Positions 6,808-13,589 are shown, numbered from the stretch's first letter. The stretch: DNA of 13,589 bases from Clostridiales bacterium UBA1770 (GCA_002315325.1 DCGU01000045.1:5181-18769), one strand, 5' to 3'. Program-made: numbers and translations. Notes: generated from the sequence alone by a model not told the origin.

Positions 6808-7416
6808 ATGAAAAAAACAATCATAGGTTCTATTTGTGCCGGCATCTGCATCGCCATCGGCGGCAGCGTATTCCTCGCCTGCGACAACAAAACGGTGGGT
6901 TCGGTGCTGTTCGCCGTTGCCCTGATTTGCATTTGCTATATGGGGTACTACCTCTTTACCGGGAAAATCGGTTATGCCGCCGCGGATCATTCCGGCAAGA
7001 ATATCACGGCGCTGGCCGTGGGACTGTGCGGCAACCTGGTCGTGACGTTCCTGTTAGGTGTTTTGATCAGATCCGTATTGCCGGCACTGGGCGACAAGGC
7101 TGCGACGCTTTGTGCGGCCAAACTGACGCAAACGTTTTTCTCCACCTTTGTACGTGCCATCTTCTGCGGCTTTTTAATGTACCTGGCCGTGGATATCTTT
7201 AAAGAAAAAAAGACGCCGATCGGCATCCTGTTCTGCATTCCCGTTTTCATTTTGGCGGGATTTGAACACTCCGTCGCCGATATGTTCTATTTCGGCGCCT
7301 GCGGCAATTACACGTGGTCTATTTTGCTGTTCGAGTTGGCCGCCGTGCTCGGCAACACCGTCGGCAGCATCCTGCTGTGTTGGTTGTCCAACGCCATTCG
7401 CAAAGAAAACAATTAA
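6808..7416 (+). CDS. Formate/nitrite transporter (FNT) family channel, compact form
   Basis: A pentameric inner-membrane channel for small monovalent anions (formate, nitrite, possibly hydrosulfide); formate export fits a fermentative anaerobe. The 202 residues form six membrane segments: about 5-24, 30-52, 66-88, 110-131, 137-158 and 170-193. Family marks seen are LFTG (49-52), CGNLVV (74-79), FVRAIFCGFL (114-123), FEHSVADMF (152-160) with the central-pore histidine H154, and LGNTVGS (181-187). It is shorter than FocA (about 285 residues) because loops and termini are trimmed; no segment is missing. The ATG at 6808 is chosen because AGGAGGT (6798-6804) sits just before it; a TTG at 6769 in the same frame has no such site. 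It is the first gene of a five-gene operon, 31 nt ahead of the CapA-like gene. Substrate specificity cannot be told from the sequence. Confidence 0.9.
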   Translation: MKKTIIGSICAGICIAIGGSVFLACDNKTVGSVLFAVALICICYMGYYLFTGKIGYAAADHSGKNITALAVGLCGNLVVTFLLGVLIRSVLPALGDKAATLCAAKLTQTFFSTFVRAIFCGFLMYLAVDIFKEKKTPIGILFCIPVFILAGFEHSVADMFYFGACGNYTWSILLFELAAVLGNTVGSILLCWLSNAIRKENN

Positions 7417-7447
7417 CGCCCAAGTTTTATATTGTGAGGTGCAAACC

Positions 7448-8608
7448 ATGAAAGTATTATTCGGTGCCGACGTATCCATCGGCTACCTGTCACAGCACAG
7501 GGGCGAAATCCGCGATCCCGCGGTCGTATTCGGCGATGCACTGCCGCTGTTCCGTGCGGCCGATTTCAGCGTGCTCAATATGGAAAACGTCTTCGGTGAC
7601 GAAGCGGCCCTGACGCCGATTATCAAATCGGGGCCCAATCTCCTGGCCACCAAGGACCTGGAGTCCTACTTAACGGCCATCGGTCCGACGGCGCTCAACT
7701 TTGCCAACAACCACGCCGGGGACTATGGTGACGAGGCGCTGCTGTCCACCATGGCAGACTTTGAATCTGCAGGCATTTTGACCTTCGGTGCAGGGAAGAA
7801 TATAACGCAGGCCTACCGCCCCGTCTTGTTCCGTAAGGACGGCCTGACTGTGGCTGTCATCGGTGTCTGCGAAAACGAATTCGGCATTGCAACCGACGAA
7901 AAGGTCGGTGCCGCCGGCTACCGTTTGGGATTGGTAACCAAAGCCATCCGTGCCGCGCTTGACGCCGGCTGCATCCCCGTGATTTACTTCCACGGCGGCA
8001 ACGAGCACAACCCGCTCCCCTCACCCATGAAGAACGACCTCTACCGTCACTTCATCGACCTGGGCGCCAAGGCCGTTATCGCCATGCACACCCACTGCCC
8101 GCAGGGCTACGAATACTACGGCGACGGCCTCATCGTTTACAGTATGGGCAACTTCTATTTCCCGGATGAACCCGGCGAAATGACGCCCAACTGGACGACC
8201 GGGTACCTGTCCGAGGTCGAGTTCACCGCCGACAAGGTGTCCCTCGCGGTCCACCCCTACGTCTATTCCAACGCCGAGCTCAAGCTGCTGCGTGATAACG
8301 AAAAAACGCATTTTCTGGCCTATCTCGACGCATTAAATGCCATTATTGCCGACCCCGCGCAAATCCGCGCCTACTTCGACACCTGGTGCGTCATGGACGG
8401 TATTCACGGCTACGCCCACAACGCCGTCTACCGTGACGAGATGTGTGAGGAGGGGGCCGAGACGGTCCGCCATATCAAGAACCTGCTTGTCTGCGAAGCG
8501 CACAACGAACTGATGCAGGCGTCCTTCTCCATGATTTACAACGGCACGATTGCCGAAGCGCAAACCCGCGTTGACTATATGCGCAAACTCCAATCCTTGA
8601 ACTTTTGA
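7448..8608 (+). CDS. CapA-family (PGA_cap) metallophosphatase-fold protein, no signal peptide
   Basis: A 386-residue protein of the CapA/PgsA family, which has a calcineurin-like metallophosphatase fold and is best known from poly-gamma-glutamate capsule synthesis. Expected motifs are present in order: GADVSIG at the N-terminus, NMEN near 48-51, NFANNHAGDYG near 87-97, VIYFHGGNEHN near 180-190, MHTHCPQGYEYYG near 217-229 and VYSMGNFYFP near 235-244. Unlike capsule-linked CapA proteins it has no N-terminal membrane anchor or signal peptide; the first beta strand starts at residue 2, so it should act in the cytoplasm. GTGAGGTG lies just upstream of the ATG. It is 31 nt after the FNT gene and 8 nt before the GH35 gene, so a metabolic or phosphatase role beside the beta-galactosidase is more likely than capsule assembly. 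The substrate is unknown. Confidence 0.88.
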   Translation: MKVLFGADVSIGYLSQHRGEIRDPAVVFGDALPLFRAADFSVLNMENVFGDEAALTPIIKSGPNLLATKDLESYLTAIGPTALNFANNHAGDYGDEALLSTMADFESAGILTFGAGKNITQAYRPVLFRKDGLTVAVIGVCENEFGIATDEKVGAAGYRLGLVTKAIRAALDAGCIPVIYFHGGNEHNPLPSPMKNDLYRHFIDLGAKAVIAMHTHCPQGYEYYGDGLIVYSMGNFYFPDEPGEMTPNWTTGYLSEVEFTADKVSLAVHPYVYSNAELKLLRDNEKTHFLAYLDALNAIIADPAQIRAYFDTWCVMDGIHGYAHNAVYRDEMCEEGAETVRHIKNLLVCEAHNELMQASFSMIYNGTIAEAQTRVDYMRKLQSLNF

Positions 8609-8616
8609 GGTGGCAC

Positions 8617-10377
8617 GTGGGTACCTTAACGTATAACGAAAAAACCTTTTTGCTGGACGGCAAGCTGTTCACCATTATTTCGGGTGCCATGCACTACTTC
8701 CGCATCCCGCGGGAATATTGGCACGACCGCCTGTTAAAACTGAAGGAATGCGGCTTTAACACCGTGGAGACCTACACCCCCTGGAACCTGCACGAGGAGC
8801 ACGAGGGGCAGTTTAACTTTGACGGTATGCTGGACGTCGCCGCCTACGCCGCCGAGGCGCAAAAGGTGGGTCTCTATATGATCCTGCGTCCGGGTCCCTA
8901 TATCTGTTCCGAATGGGAATTTGGGGGACTCCCCGCGTGGCTCCTGGCCTACGACAAGATGCCCATCCGCTGCAACTGTCCCGAATATCTGGAAAAGGTG
9001 AAGCGCTACTACCACGCATTGTTTGCACAACTGCGTCCCCACCTGTCCTGCAACGGCGGCAATATCTTTATGGTGCAGATTGAAAACGAGTACGGTTCCT
9101 TCGGCAACGATGGGGACTATCTGCGCGCCGTGGACCAAATCTACCGCGACGAGGGCGTCGACGTGCTGACCTACACCAGCGACGGCCCGAGTGCCTATCT
9201 GCTCTCCGGCGGTACCTTGCCGGACCGCCTTTGCGTGGCCAATTTCGGCTCCAACCCCAAGGGTGCCTTTGCCGAACTGGAACAGTTCCGCCCCAATCAG
9301 CCCAAAATGTGCGGCGAATATTGGGTGGGCTGGTTTGACCATTGGTACGAACAGCACCACGTTCGTGACGGCAAAGAGGTGGCGGGCCTCTTCCGCGATA
9401 TGCTGGATTGCGACGCCTCGCTCAACTTCTATATGTTCCACGGCGGCACCAACTTCGGTTTTATGAACGGTGCCAATTTTGATAACAATACCTATTGTCC
9501 CACGGTCACCAGTTACGACTACTGCGCCCCCTTGACCGAGGCGGGCGACCTGACCGATACCTATTTTGAAATCCGCAAAACCATCGAGGAGCGCTTTGGT
9601 AAACTCCCGCCCGTTACGGCGAAGAATTCACCGAAAGCCGCCTACGGCAAGGTACGTTTAACCGAGAGCTGCAGCCTTTTGGACGCCGCCCCCCGTATGA
9701 CCGACAAAATCGTCGGCCCCGTGCCGCTGTTCCAGGAGGACCTGGGGCAGAACTTCGGCTTTACGCTGTATACCGCGACGCTGCATTCGATGTACGATAA
9801 CCAAATGCTGGATTATGACGCCGCCAACGACCGTGTCGTCGTTTGGCTGGACGGCAAGCGTGCGGGGCTCATTGAGCGTGACCGCCGCCGCGACGAAATC
9901 CGCGTGAACAGCAAGATCGGACAGACGGTGCAGTTTGCCGCCCTGTGTGAGAATATGGGCCGCATCAATTACGGTCCGCAAATGATGGACCGCAAGGGTA
10001 TGACCGGTATCCGTTTCGGCCAGCAAAAGCATTTTTCCTGGGAGACCTATGCCCTGGAGATGACGAAAGAACAGCTTGCCCGCGTACCTTATCAACCGCA
10101 CAATGGCGGCGTATCCGACGCGACCTTCCTGCGCGGCACCTTGACGGTGCAGGGAACGCCGGCGGATACATTTATCCGTTTGGACGGCTTCCACCACGGA
10201 TTTGTCGCCGTCAACGGCTTCAATCTCGGCCGTTACTACAATGACGCCGGTCCCCAGAAAACGCTGTACTGTCCCGCCCCCATGCTGCACGCAGGGGACA
10301 ATGAGATCGTCGTATTCGAGACGGACGGTTGTGCCGACGCAGTGGTGACCTTCACCGACACCCCCGAGCTGGGATAA
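8617..10377 (+). CDS. Glycoside hydrolase family 35 beta-galactosidase, cytoplasmic
   Basis: A retaining exo-beta-galactosidase that removes terminal beta-linked galactose from oligosaccharides. With the GTG start it has 586 residues, typical of bacterial GH35. The catalytic barrel occupies about 10-320: ISGAMHYFRIPREYW near 21-35, NTVETYTPWNLHE near 48-60, RPGPYICSEWEFGGLPAWL near 91-109, the acid/base E158 in IENEYG and the nucleophile E234 in GEYWVGWFDHW, then FYMFHGGTNFGF near 271-282. The rest is beta-sandwich, ending with the family's GFVAVNGFNLGRYY segment. There is no signal peptide, so it acts on imported sugar. The GTG at 8617 is preceded by GAGGTG (8607-8612), which overlaps the capA stop. 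The TTG at 8605 in the same frame lacks a site. A permease gene follows 36 nt downstream. The preferred linkage cannot be read from the sequence. Confidence 0.94.
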   Translation: MGTLTYNEKTFLLDGKLFTIISGAMHYFRIPREYWHDRLLKLKECGFNTVETYTPWNLHEEHEGQFNFDGMLDVAAYAAEAQKVGLYMILRPGPYICSEWEFGGLPAWLLAYDKMPIRCNCPEYLEKVKRYYHALFAQLRPHLSCNGGNIFMVQIENEYGSFGNDGDYLRAVDQIYRDEGVDVLTYTSDGPSAYLLSGGTLPDRLCVANFGSNPKGAFAELEQFRPNQPKMCGEYWVGWFDHWYEQHHVRDGKEVAGLFRDMLDCDASLNFYMFHGGTNFGFMNGANFDNNTYCPTVTSYDYCAPLTEAGDLTDTYFEIRKTIEERFGKLPPVTAKNSPKAAYGKVRLTESCSLLDAAPRMTDKIVGPVPLFQEDLGQNFGFTLYTATLHSMYDNQMLDYDAANDRVVVWLDGKRAGLIERDRRRDEIRVNSKIGQTVQFAALCENMGRINYGPQMMDRKGMTGIRFGQQKHFSWETYALEMTKEQLARVPYQPHNGGVSDATFLRGTLTVQGTPADTFIRLDGFHHGFVAVNGFNLGRYYNDAGPQKTLYCPAPMLHAGDNEIVVFETDGCADAVVTFTDTPELG

Positions 10378-10413
10378 AGAAAAAAGAAAAAACGTTGGAA
10401 ATAGGTATTGAAA

Positions 10414-11643
10414 ATGACCAATATGAAAAGAAACTTGTTTTTATTATGGCTGCGTGACTTCTTCTTCAGCATAGCCGGCACGCTGGCCGCCGCTTCCGTC
10501 ATCCAGGGGTTCTTATTGCACTACGGCATGAGTGAGGACCATATCAGCTTTTACGTTGCCTTCGGTACCGTCGTCACCTTCGCGGCGTCGGTATTGTTCT
10601 CCGGTGCCACGGCCCGCGTTAAAAAGACGACGCGCGTGCTGTCCGTTTGTATGGGCATACAGGCCGTCTGTACGGCGCTCTATACGATTTTCGTCGCCAA
10701 GCAGTTTGCGGAACAGACGTTCTTTGTGCTGCTGCTTGTCGTAGCGGGCATCTCCACGGTGGCCGCCAGCATCAAGACAATATTCGAGTATAAACTGCCG
10801 TGTGAGGTCATCGACCTGGATAAGTACGGTATGTACATTTCGGTGTCCGGCATTATGTCGGGACTCATCGGTATATTCGTCGGTATTTTGATCACTTTCT
10901 TATACAACAAGGGTGATTTCGGCACCGTTTCCGTCGGTGTCTTCTTTGCTTCTGCCGCCGCTATGGTTGCCGCCGCTGTCATTAACGGTTTGCTGCGCGT
11001 CATTCACGAGGTGCCCGTTACCGAAAAGACGCGCAATTCCTTCGCGGCCCTGATGACGCTCTTCAAAGACAAGACCTTCCTGATTCTGCTGGTTCCCAAC
11101 TTTGTCCGCAGCACCGGTTCCGCCCTGATGGGATTGACGGCGCTGATTGCCGTCGGCAACGGCCTGCTCAGCGACACCGAGTGCGCCATCATTGCCACGC
11201 TGACTGCCGCAAGTACGATGGCTGCCAACGTGCTCTACCTGCCCATGACCAAATTACTGAAGCGTCCCGGCACGGCCCTGGCCGGTGCTTTGGCCTTCTG
11301 CTTGGTATTCCCGGCATTCCTGTCCGGCAGCAAGATTGTCTTCTTCATCTGCTTCACCGTCGCTATGACGGGGCAGATTATTACGGGCAATGCCATCCCT
11401 GACCTGATTTACCAAAATGTCCCCTCGGATATCATCAGCCCGTTCAATACCTGGCGTATGATTTTGTTGAACATGGGCAGTGCCGCCGCCACGGCCGTCT
11501 TCGGCATTCTGCTCAAATGGCAGGTACCGACGGCTGTGTTGCTGATTGTCGGCGCCGCCGGCTTCCTGGTTTGTTCCGTTACGTATTGGCTGTATTTCAG
11601 AAACAGCGAAAAAGTAGTGCTGAAAAATGCCGCAAACGATTGA
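10414..11643 (+). CDS. Major facilitator superfamily-type permease
   Basis: A 409-residue integral membrane protein with about 12 hydrophobic segments in two six-helix halves. The loop around residues 200-220 (VIHEVPVTEKTRNSF) is probably the central cytoplasmic loop. Basic loops such as ATARVKKTTR (about 66-75) lie on the expected cytoplasmic side. I recognise the MFS-like layout but not a subfamily or substrate. It is co-directional with the GH35 gene 36 nt upstream and overlaps the hydrolase gene by 17 nt, so sugar or oligosaccharide uptake is the natural inference; product export is an alternative. The ATG at 10414 follows a TAGGT site by seven bases. An ATG at 10423 would shorten the protein by three residues. 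The stretch between GH35 and this gene is A-rich and shows no hairpin. Confidence 0.82.
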   Translation: MTNMKRNLFLLWLRDFFFSIAGTLAAASVIQGFLLHYGMSEDHISFYVAFGTVVTFAASVLFSGATARVKKTTRVLSVCMGIQAVCTALYTIFVAKQFAEQTFFVLLLVVAGISTVAASIKTIFEYKLPCEVIDLDKYGMYISVSGIMSGLIGIFVGILITFLYNKGDFGTVSVGVFFASAAAMVAAAVINGLLRVIHEVPVTEKTRNSFAALMTLFKDKTFLILLVPNFVRSTGSALMGLTALIAVGNGLLSDTECAIIATLTAASTMAANVLYLPMTKLLKRPGTALAGALAFCLVFPAFLSGSKIVFFICFTVAMTGQIITGNAIPDLIYQNVPSDIISPFNTWRMILLNMGSAAATAVFGILLKWQVPTAVLLIVGAAGFLVCSVTYWLYFRNSEKVVLKNAAND

Positions 11644-12337
11644 ATTCCAATTTGAGGGGCACGATTGCACCGTCATCGTGCCGGACCAACCCGCCAAGGG
11701 TTCCCCTTACGTATGGCGCACCGAGTTTTTGTACGCCTTTAACCAGGTGGATATGGCCCTGCTGGCGCGCGGCTACCACGTGGTATACTGCAGCGTGTCC
11801 GACGAATACGGCAGCCCGCGTTCCATCGCCGTGTTCAAACGCTTCCGTGACTTTATCACCGAAAAATATGCCCTGTCAAAAAAGGCCTCGCTGTTCGGCT
11901 TTTCCCGCGGCGGGCTTTACGCCTGCAATTATGCACTGGCATACCCCGATGACGTTGCCTGCCTGTACCTCGACGCACCTGTGCTGGACCTAAAGAGCTG
12001 GCCGGCTGGCTTGGGATTGGGCTGCGGCTCCCCCGACGAATGGGAGGATTGCAAAAAGCGCGTGCTGGGCCTGTCCACGGTGCAGGACGTGCTGCATTAT
12101 AAAGGCGCCCCCATCGATAACCTGGACGCCCTGATTGCAACTAAGATCCCCGTCATTTTGGTGGCGGGCGACAGCGACGCCGTCGTGCCGTTCGTGGAAA
12201 ACGGTGCCGTGATGCAGGCCGCCTATGAAAAGGCCGGCGCCCCCATCACTGTCATCGTCAAGCCCGGCTGCGACCATCACCCGCATTCACTGGAAGATCC
12301 GACACCGGTAGTGGAATTTGTAAGTCGGCTTGTGTAA
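11627..12337 (+). CDS. Alpha/beta hydrolase, probable carbohydrate esterase-like
   Basis: A 236-residue cytoplasmic alpha/beta-hydrolase. The nucleophile elbow is GFSRGG with S93. The likely acid is D184 in GDSDAVVP and the likely catalytic base is H218 in GCDHHPHS, followed by LEDPTPVVEFV. This C-terminal signature resembles hydrolases found beside carbohydrate-degrading genes, so removal of acyl or acetyl groups from a sugar is plausible, but the substrate is not shown. No signal peptide or lid domain is obvious. The start overlaps the permease gene by 17 nt and has only a weak ribosome binding site, which suggests translational coupling. It ends the operon that begins with the FNT channel. 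No hairpin terminator follows; a composite intergenic repeat begins 15 nt after the stop. Confidence 0.85.
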   Translation: MPQTIEFQFEGHDCTVIVPDQPAKGSPYVWRTEFLYAFNQVDMALLARGYHVVYCSVSDEYGSPRSIAVFKRFRDFITEKYALSKKASLFGFSRGGLYACNYALAYPDDVACLYLDAPVLDLKSWPAGLGLGCGSPDEWEDCKKRVLGLSTVQDVLHYKGAPIDNLDALIATKIPVILVAGDSDAVVPFVENGAVMQAAYEKAGAPITVIVKPGCDHHPHSLEDPTPVVEFVSRLV

Positions 12338-12352
12338 CAAGCAGACACAAGA

Positions 12353-12482
12353 TGCCGTTAGGCAGATTGGGAAAAACGTTCCGTTCTCCTAGCCTCCATC
12401 GGGGAGGCATATCCCTTCGGGGGACGCAGCTGGCGCCGTAGGCGACTGAAGGAGTCCATCATACAGATACGTCTCATTTCAA
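12353..12482 (+). repeat. Composite intergenic repeat, copy A
   Basis: A 30-nt left module (12353-12382) and a 79-nt right module (12404-12482) are separated by 21 nt. The right module matches copy B at 13267-13345 in 76 of 79 positions and in the same orientation. The left module matches 13140-13169 with a few differences. A small hairpin, gcctcc/ggaggc (12392-12397 and 12403-12408), spans the junction. It contains no coding sequence. Confidence 0.9.
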
Positions 12483-12568
12483 CCCGCGAGAAAACGCTTT
12501 AACCATGCCTCCCCTCGTATATTCAAAATGCGAAAAAACTCTCTTTTTATCATTCAGAGGTGACCGAT

Positions 12569-13117
12569 ATGACGTTATTTATCAATGCCTGCGTTCGGAA
12601 TACTTCCCGCACCGAGATATTGGCACGGGCCCTGCTGGATAAAATCGGCGGCGCCGATGCCGAGGTCCGTCTGGAAAAGGCAGACCTGCCGACCCTGACC
12701 GAGGCCAAAATAATGGAACGTGCCAATCACGCGTATGCCGGTAATCTCGATGCACCGCTGCTGCAGTACGCCGTACAGTTTGCCGCAGCCGACGAGATTG
12801 TCATCGCCGCACCCTATTGGGACCTGTCCTTCCCGGCATTGCTCAAACGGTATTTGGAACTTGTTTCCGTCGTCGGCGTCACCTTCCGCTATAGCGAAAA
12901 CGGCGTCCCGCAGGGATTGTGCCGTGCGAAAAAACTGTGGTACGTTTCCACGTCCGGCGGACCCTACCTGTACCCGGAATTCGGCTACGGTTACGTCAAG
13001 GCTTTGTGCACAGGGATGTTCGGCATCCCACAGGCGGAATTGATCTACGCCGAAAACCTCGACGTTGTGGGAAACAACCCGGATGAGATAATTATGGCGA
13101 AAAAAGTACAGCTTTAA
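12569..13117 (+). CDS. Flavodoxin-fold NAD(P)H dehydrogenase, AzoR/quinone-reductase-like
   Basis: A 182-residue cytoplasmic FMN oxidoreductase of the flavodoxin-like fold (azoreductase and NAD(P)H:quinone reductase group), which passes two electrons from NAD(P)H to quinones, azo compounds or similar acceptors. Seen: INACVRNTSRTEILARALL at the N-terminus (phosphate-binding loop region), AAPYWDLSFPALLKRYLEL near 79-97 (corresponding to the AAPMYNF flavin-loop region of AzoR), VGVTFRY near 100-106 and STSGGPYLYPEFGYGY near 126-141. Its length is slightly below that of E. coli AzoR (about 200). The ATG at 12569 is chosen because AGAGGT (12556-12561) lies seven bases upstream; an in-frame GTG at 12560 overlaps that site. 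It stands alone between two copies of a composite repeat, and its stop codon lies in the loop of a terminator hairpin. The physiological acceptor is unknown. Confidence 0.88.
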   Translation: MTLFINACVRNTSRTEILARALLDKIGGADAEVRLEKADLPTLTEAKIMERANHAYAGNLDAPLLQYAVQFAAADEIVIAAPYWDLSFPALLKRYLELVSVVGVTFRYSENGVPQGLCRAKKLWYVSTSGGPYLYPEFGYGYVKALCTGMFGIPQAELIYAENLDVVGNNPDEIIMAKKVQL

Positions 13118-13133
13118 CGCTGTACTTTTTTCG
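13098..13133 (+). terminator. Intrinsic terminator overlapping the end of the oxidoreductase gene
   Basis: A perfect 15-bp stem pairs 13098-13112 with 13119-13133 around a 6-nt loop (13113-13118). The arms contain six A and six T, giving a U-tract on either strand, so it may act in both directions. The TAA stop (13115-13117) lies in the loop, and the last five codons (Lys-Lys-Val-Gln-Leu) are wholly within the left arm. Confidence 0.92.
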
Positions 13134-13139
13134 GCACTC

Positions 13140-13345
13140 TGCCATAGGCAGAGTGGGGAAAACCGTTCCCCTCGTAGGCTCCCTTGTGTAAAGGGAGCTG
13201 TCTGCCGGATTAGGCAGACTGAGGGATTGTTCCTCTGGTAATTTGAACCTAAAAAGGCTCCTTCTTGAGGCATATCCCTTCGGGGGACGCAGCTGGCGCC
13301 GTAGGCGACTGAAGGAGTCCATCATACAAATCCATCTCATTTCAA
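13140..13345 (+). repeat. Composite intergenic repeat, copy B with an extra palindromic module
   Basis: It has the same left (13140-13169) and right (13267-13345) modules as copy A, but 97 nt apart instead of 21. The extra sequence includes a double-hairpin module at 13177-13219. The left end forms a perfect 8-bp hairpin, actctgcc/ggcagagt (13136-13143 and 13147-13154). It is non-coding. Confidence 0.9.
13177..13219 (+). repeat. Tandem double-hairpin palindromic module
   Basis: The first hairpin is gctccctt (13178-13185) with aagggagc (13191-13198), loop gtgta. The second is gtctgcc (13200-13206) with ggcagac (13213-13219), loop ggatta. A very similar palindrome type is common between genes in Oscillospiraceae-like Clostridia; this rests on recollection, not a search. 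The first 17 nt of the same unit (13174-13190) recur at the right window edge. Confidence 0.85.
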
Positions 13346-13572
13346 TCATCGCACGATAACCCACGCTAATCGTAGGGCGGGTTGTTTATCGCCCGCCGCC
13401 GTTCCCCCGTTCTCTCCGCCGTGGCTCTGAACTTTTCAAAGCCTCCACCGCCGGGTAGCGAAGCGGCGGTTGGGAAGTGAATAACAGTCCGGTGGACTGT
13501 TAGAGCCCAACCGTGACCGAACCGCAGTGAGACGGTGGCATTGCGATAGCAATGACGGAAGGAGTTCTCCCC
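13346..13572. repeat. Non-coding, stem-loop-rich repeat region
   Basis: I see no credible gene here. Inverted repeats are ggcggg/cccgcc (13376-13381 and 13392-13397), accgccg/cggcggt (13447-13453 and 13464-13470), cggttggg/cccaaccg (13467-13474 and 13506-13513) enclosing aacagtcc/ggactgtt (13483-13490 and 13494-13501), and cattgc/gcaatg (13539-13544 and 13549-13554). The third encloses the fourth, making a nested cruciform-like block. It reads as a cluster of intergenic repeat elements, possibly transcribed as structured RNA. Confidence 0.7.
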
Positions 13573-13589
13573 GTAGGCTCCCTTGTGTA
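13573..13589 (+). repeat. Start of another palindromic repeat copy, cut by window edge
   Basis: The 17 nt gtaggctcccttgtgta are identical to 13174-13190, the start of the double-hairpin module in copy B. The window ends before the matching arm would appear. Confidence 0.85.

Noticed and set aside
12483..12555. Promoter for the flavoprotein gene (tatatt near 12515-12522)
   Set aside because: No -35 element at acceptable spacing could be found, so I did not list it as a feature.
12575..13273. Long minus-strand open frame of 232 codons opposite the flavoprotein gene
   Set aside because: It mirrors the codon pattern of the plus-strand gene, reads through the terminator and a repeat, and shows no family motif or ribosome binding site.
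12353..13589. Repeat-rich region as a possible CRISPR array
   Set aside because: Repeats are few, of unequal spacing and modular length, flank a gene, and lack regular 30-40 nt spacers; no cas genes are present.

Overview
The window looks like a chromosomal piece of an anaerobic, gut-type Clostridia (Firmicutes) genome. The grounds are strong AGGAGG-type ribosome binding sites, sigma-A/sigma-70-type promoters, a compact FNT formate/nitrite channel, a cytoplasmic GH35 beta-galactosidase, and palindromic intergenic repeats of a kind I associate with Oscillospiraceae-like genomes. The taxon is inferred, since no rRNA or marker gene is present.

Positions 1-5950 hold a type I restriction-modification operon on the minus strand, read hsdM, hsdS, a PD-(D/E)XK nuclease-like gene (DUF4268 type), then hsdR. 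hsdR runs off the left edge. A near-consensus promoter (5921-5949) drives it. The genes are tightly packed: TAA-ATG abut at hsdM/hsdS and the next two gaps are 15 nt. hsdS resembles the type IC layout. Its central spacer holds three perfect 12-bp tandem repeats (Glu-Leu-Thr-Ala each), next to a perfect 13-bp inverted repeat with a 7-nt centre. This points to a specificity subunit that could vary by repeat slippage or, more speculatively, by recombination.

Positions 5950-6800 are a divergent intergenic region. It has a plus-strand promoter for a small cysteine-rich DUF4186 gene (6176-6532), followed by a gene-poor stretch with two inverted repeats and a possible operator.

Positions 6808-12337 form a GC-rich plus-strand operon: FNT channel, CapA-like metallophosphatase-fold protein, GH35 beta-galactosidase, MFS-type permease and alpha/beta hydrolase. 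Gaps are 31, 8 and 36 nt, followed by a 17-nt overlap. The GH35 and CapA-like proteins lack signal peptides. I infer uptake of a galactoside (possibly esterified) by the permease, cytoplasmic de-esterification and hydrolysis, and formate export by the FNT channel. The role of the CapA-like protein is unknown.

Positions 12338-13589 hold one gene, an AzoR/NAD(P)H:quinone-reductase-like flavoprotein. Two same-orientation copies of a composite repeat flank it, sharing a 79-bp core at 76/79. Its stop codon lies inside the loop of a perfect 15-bp terminator hairpin. The last 470 nt are non-coding, repeat-rich and full of stem-loops, and another repeat copy is cut by the right edge.
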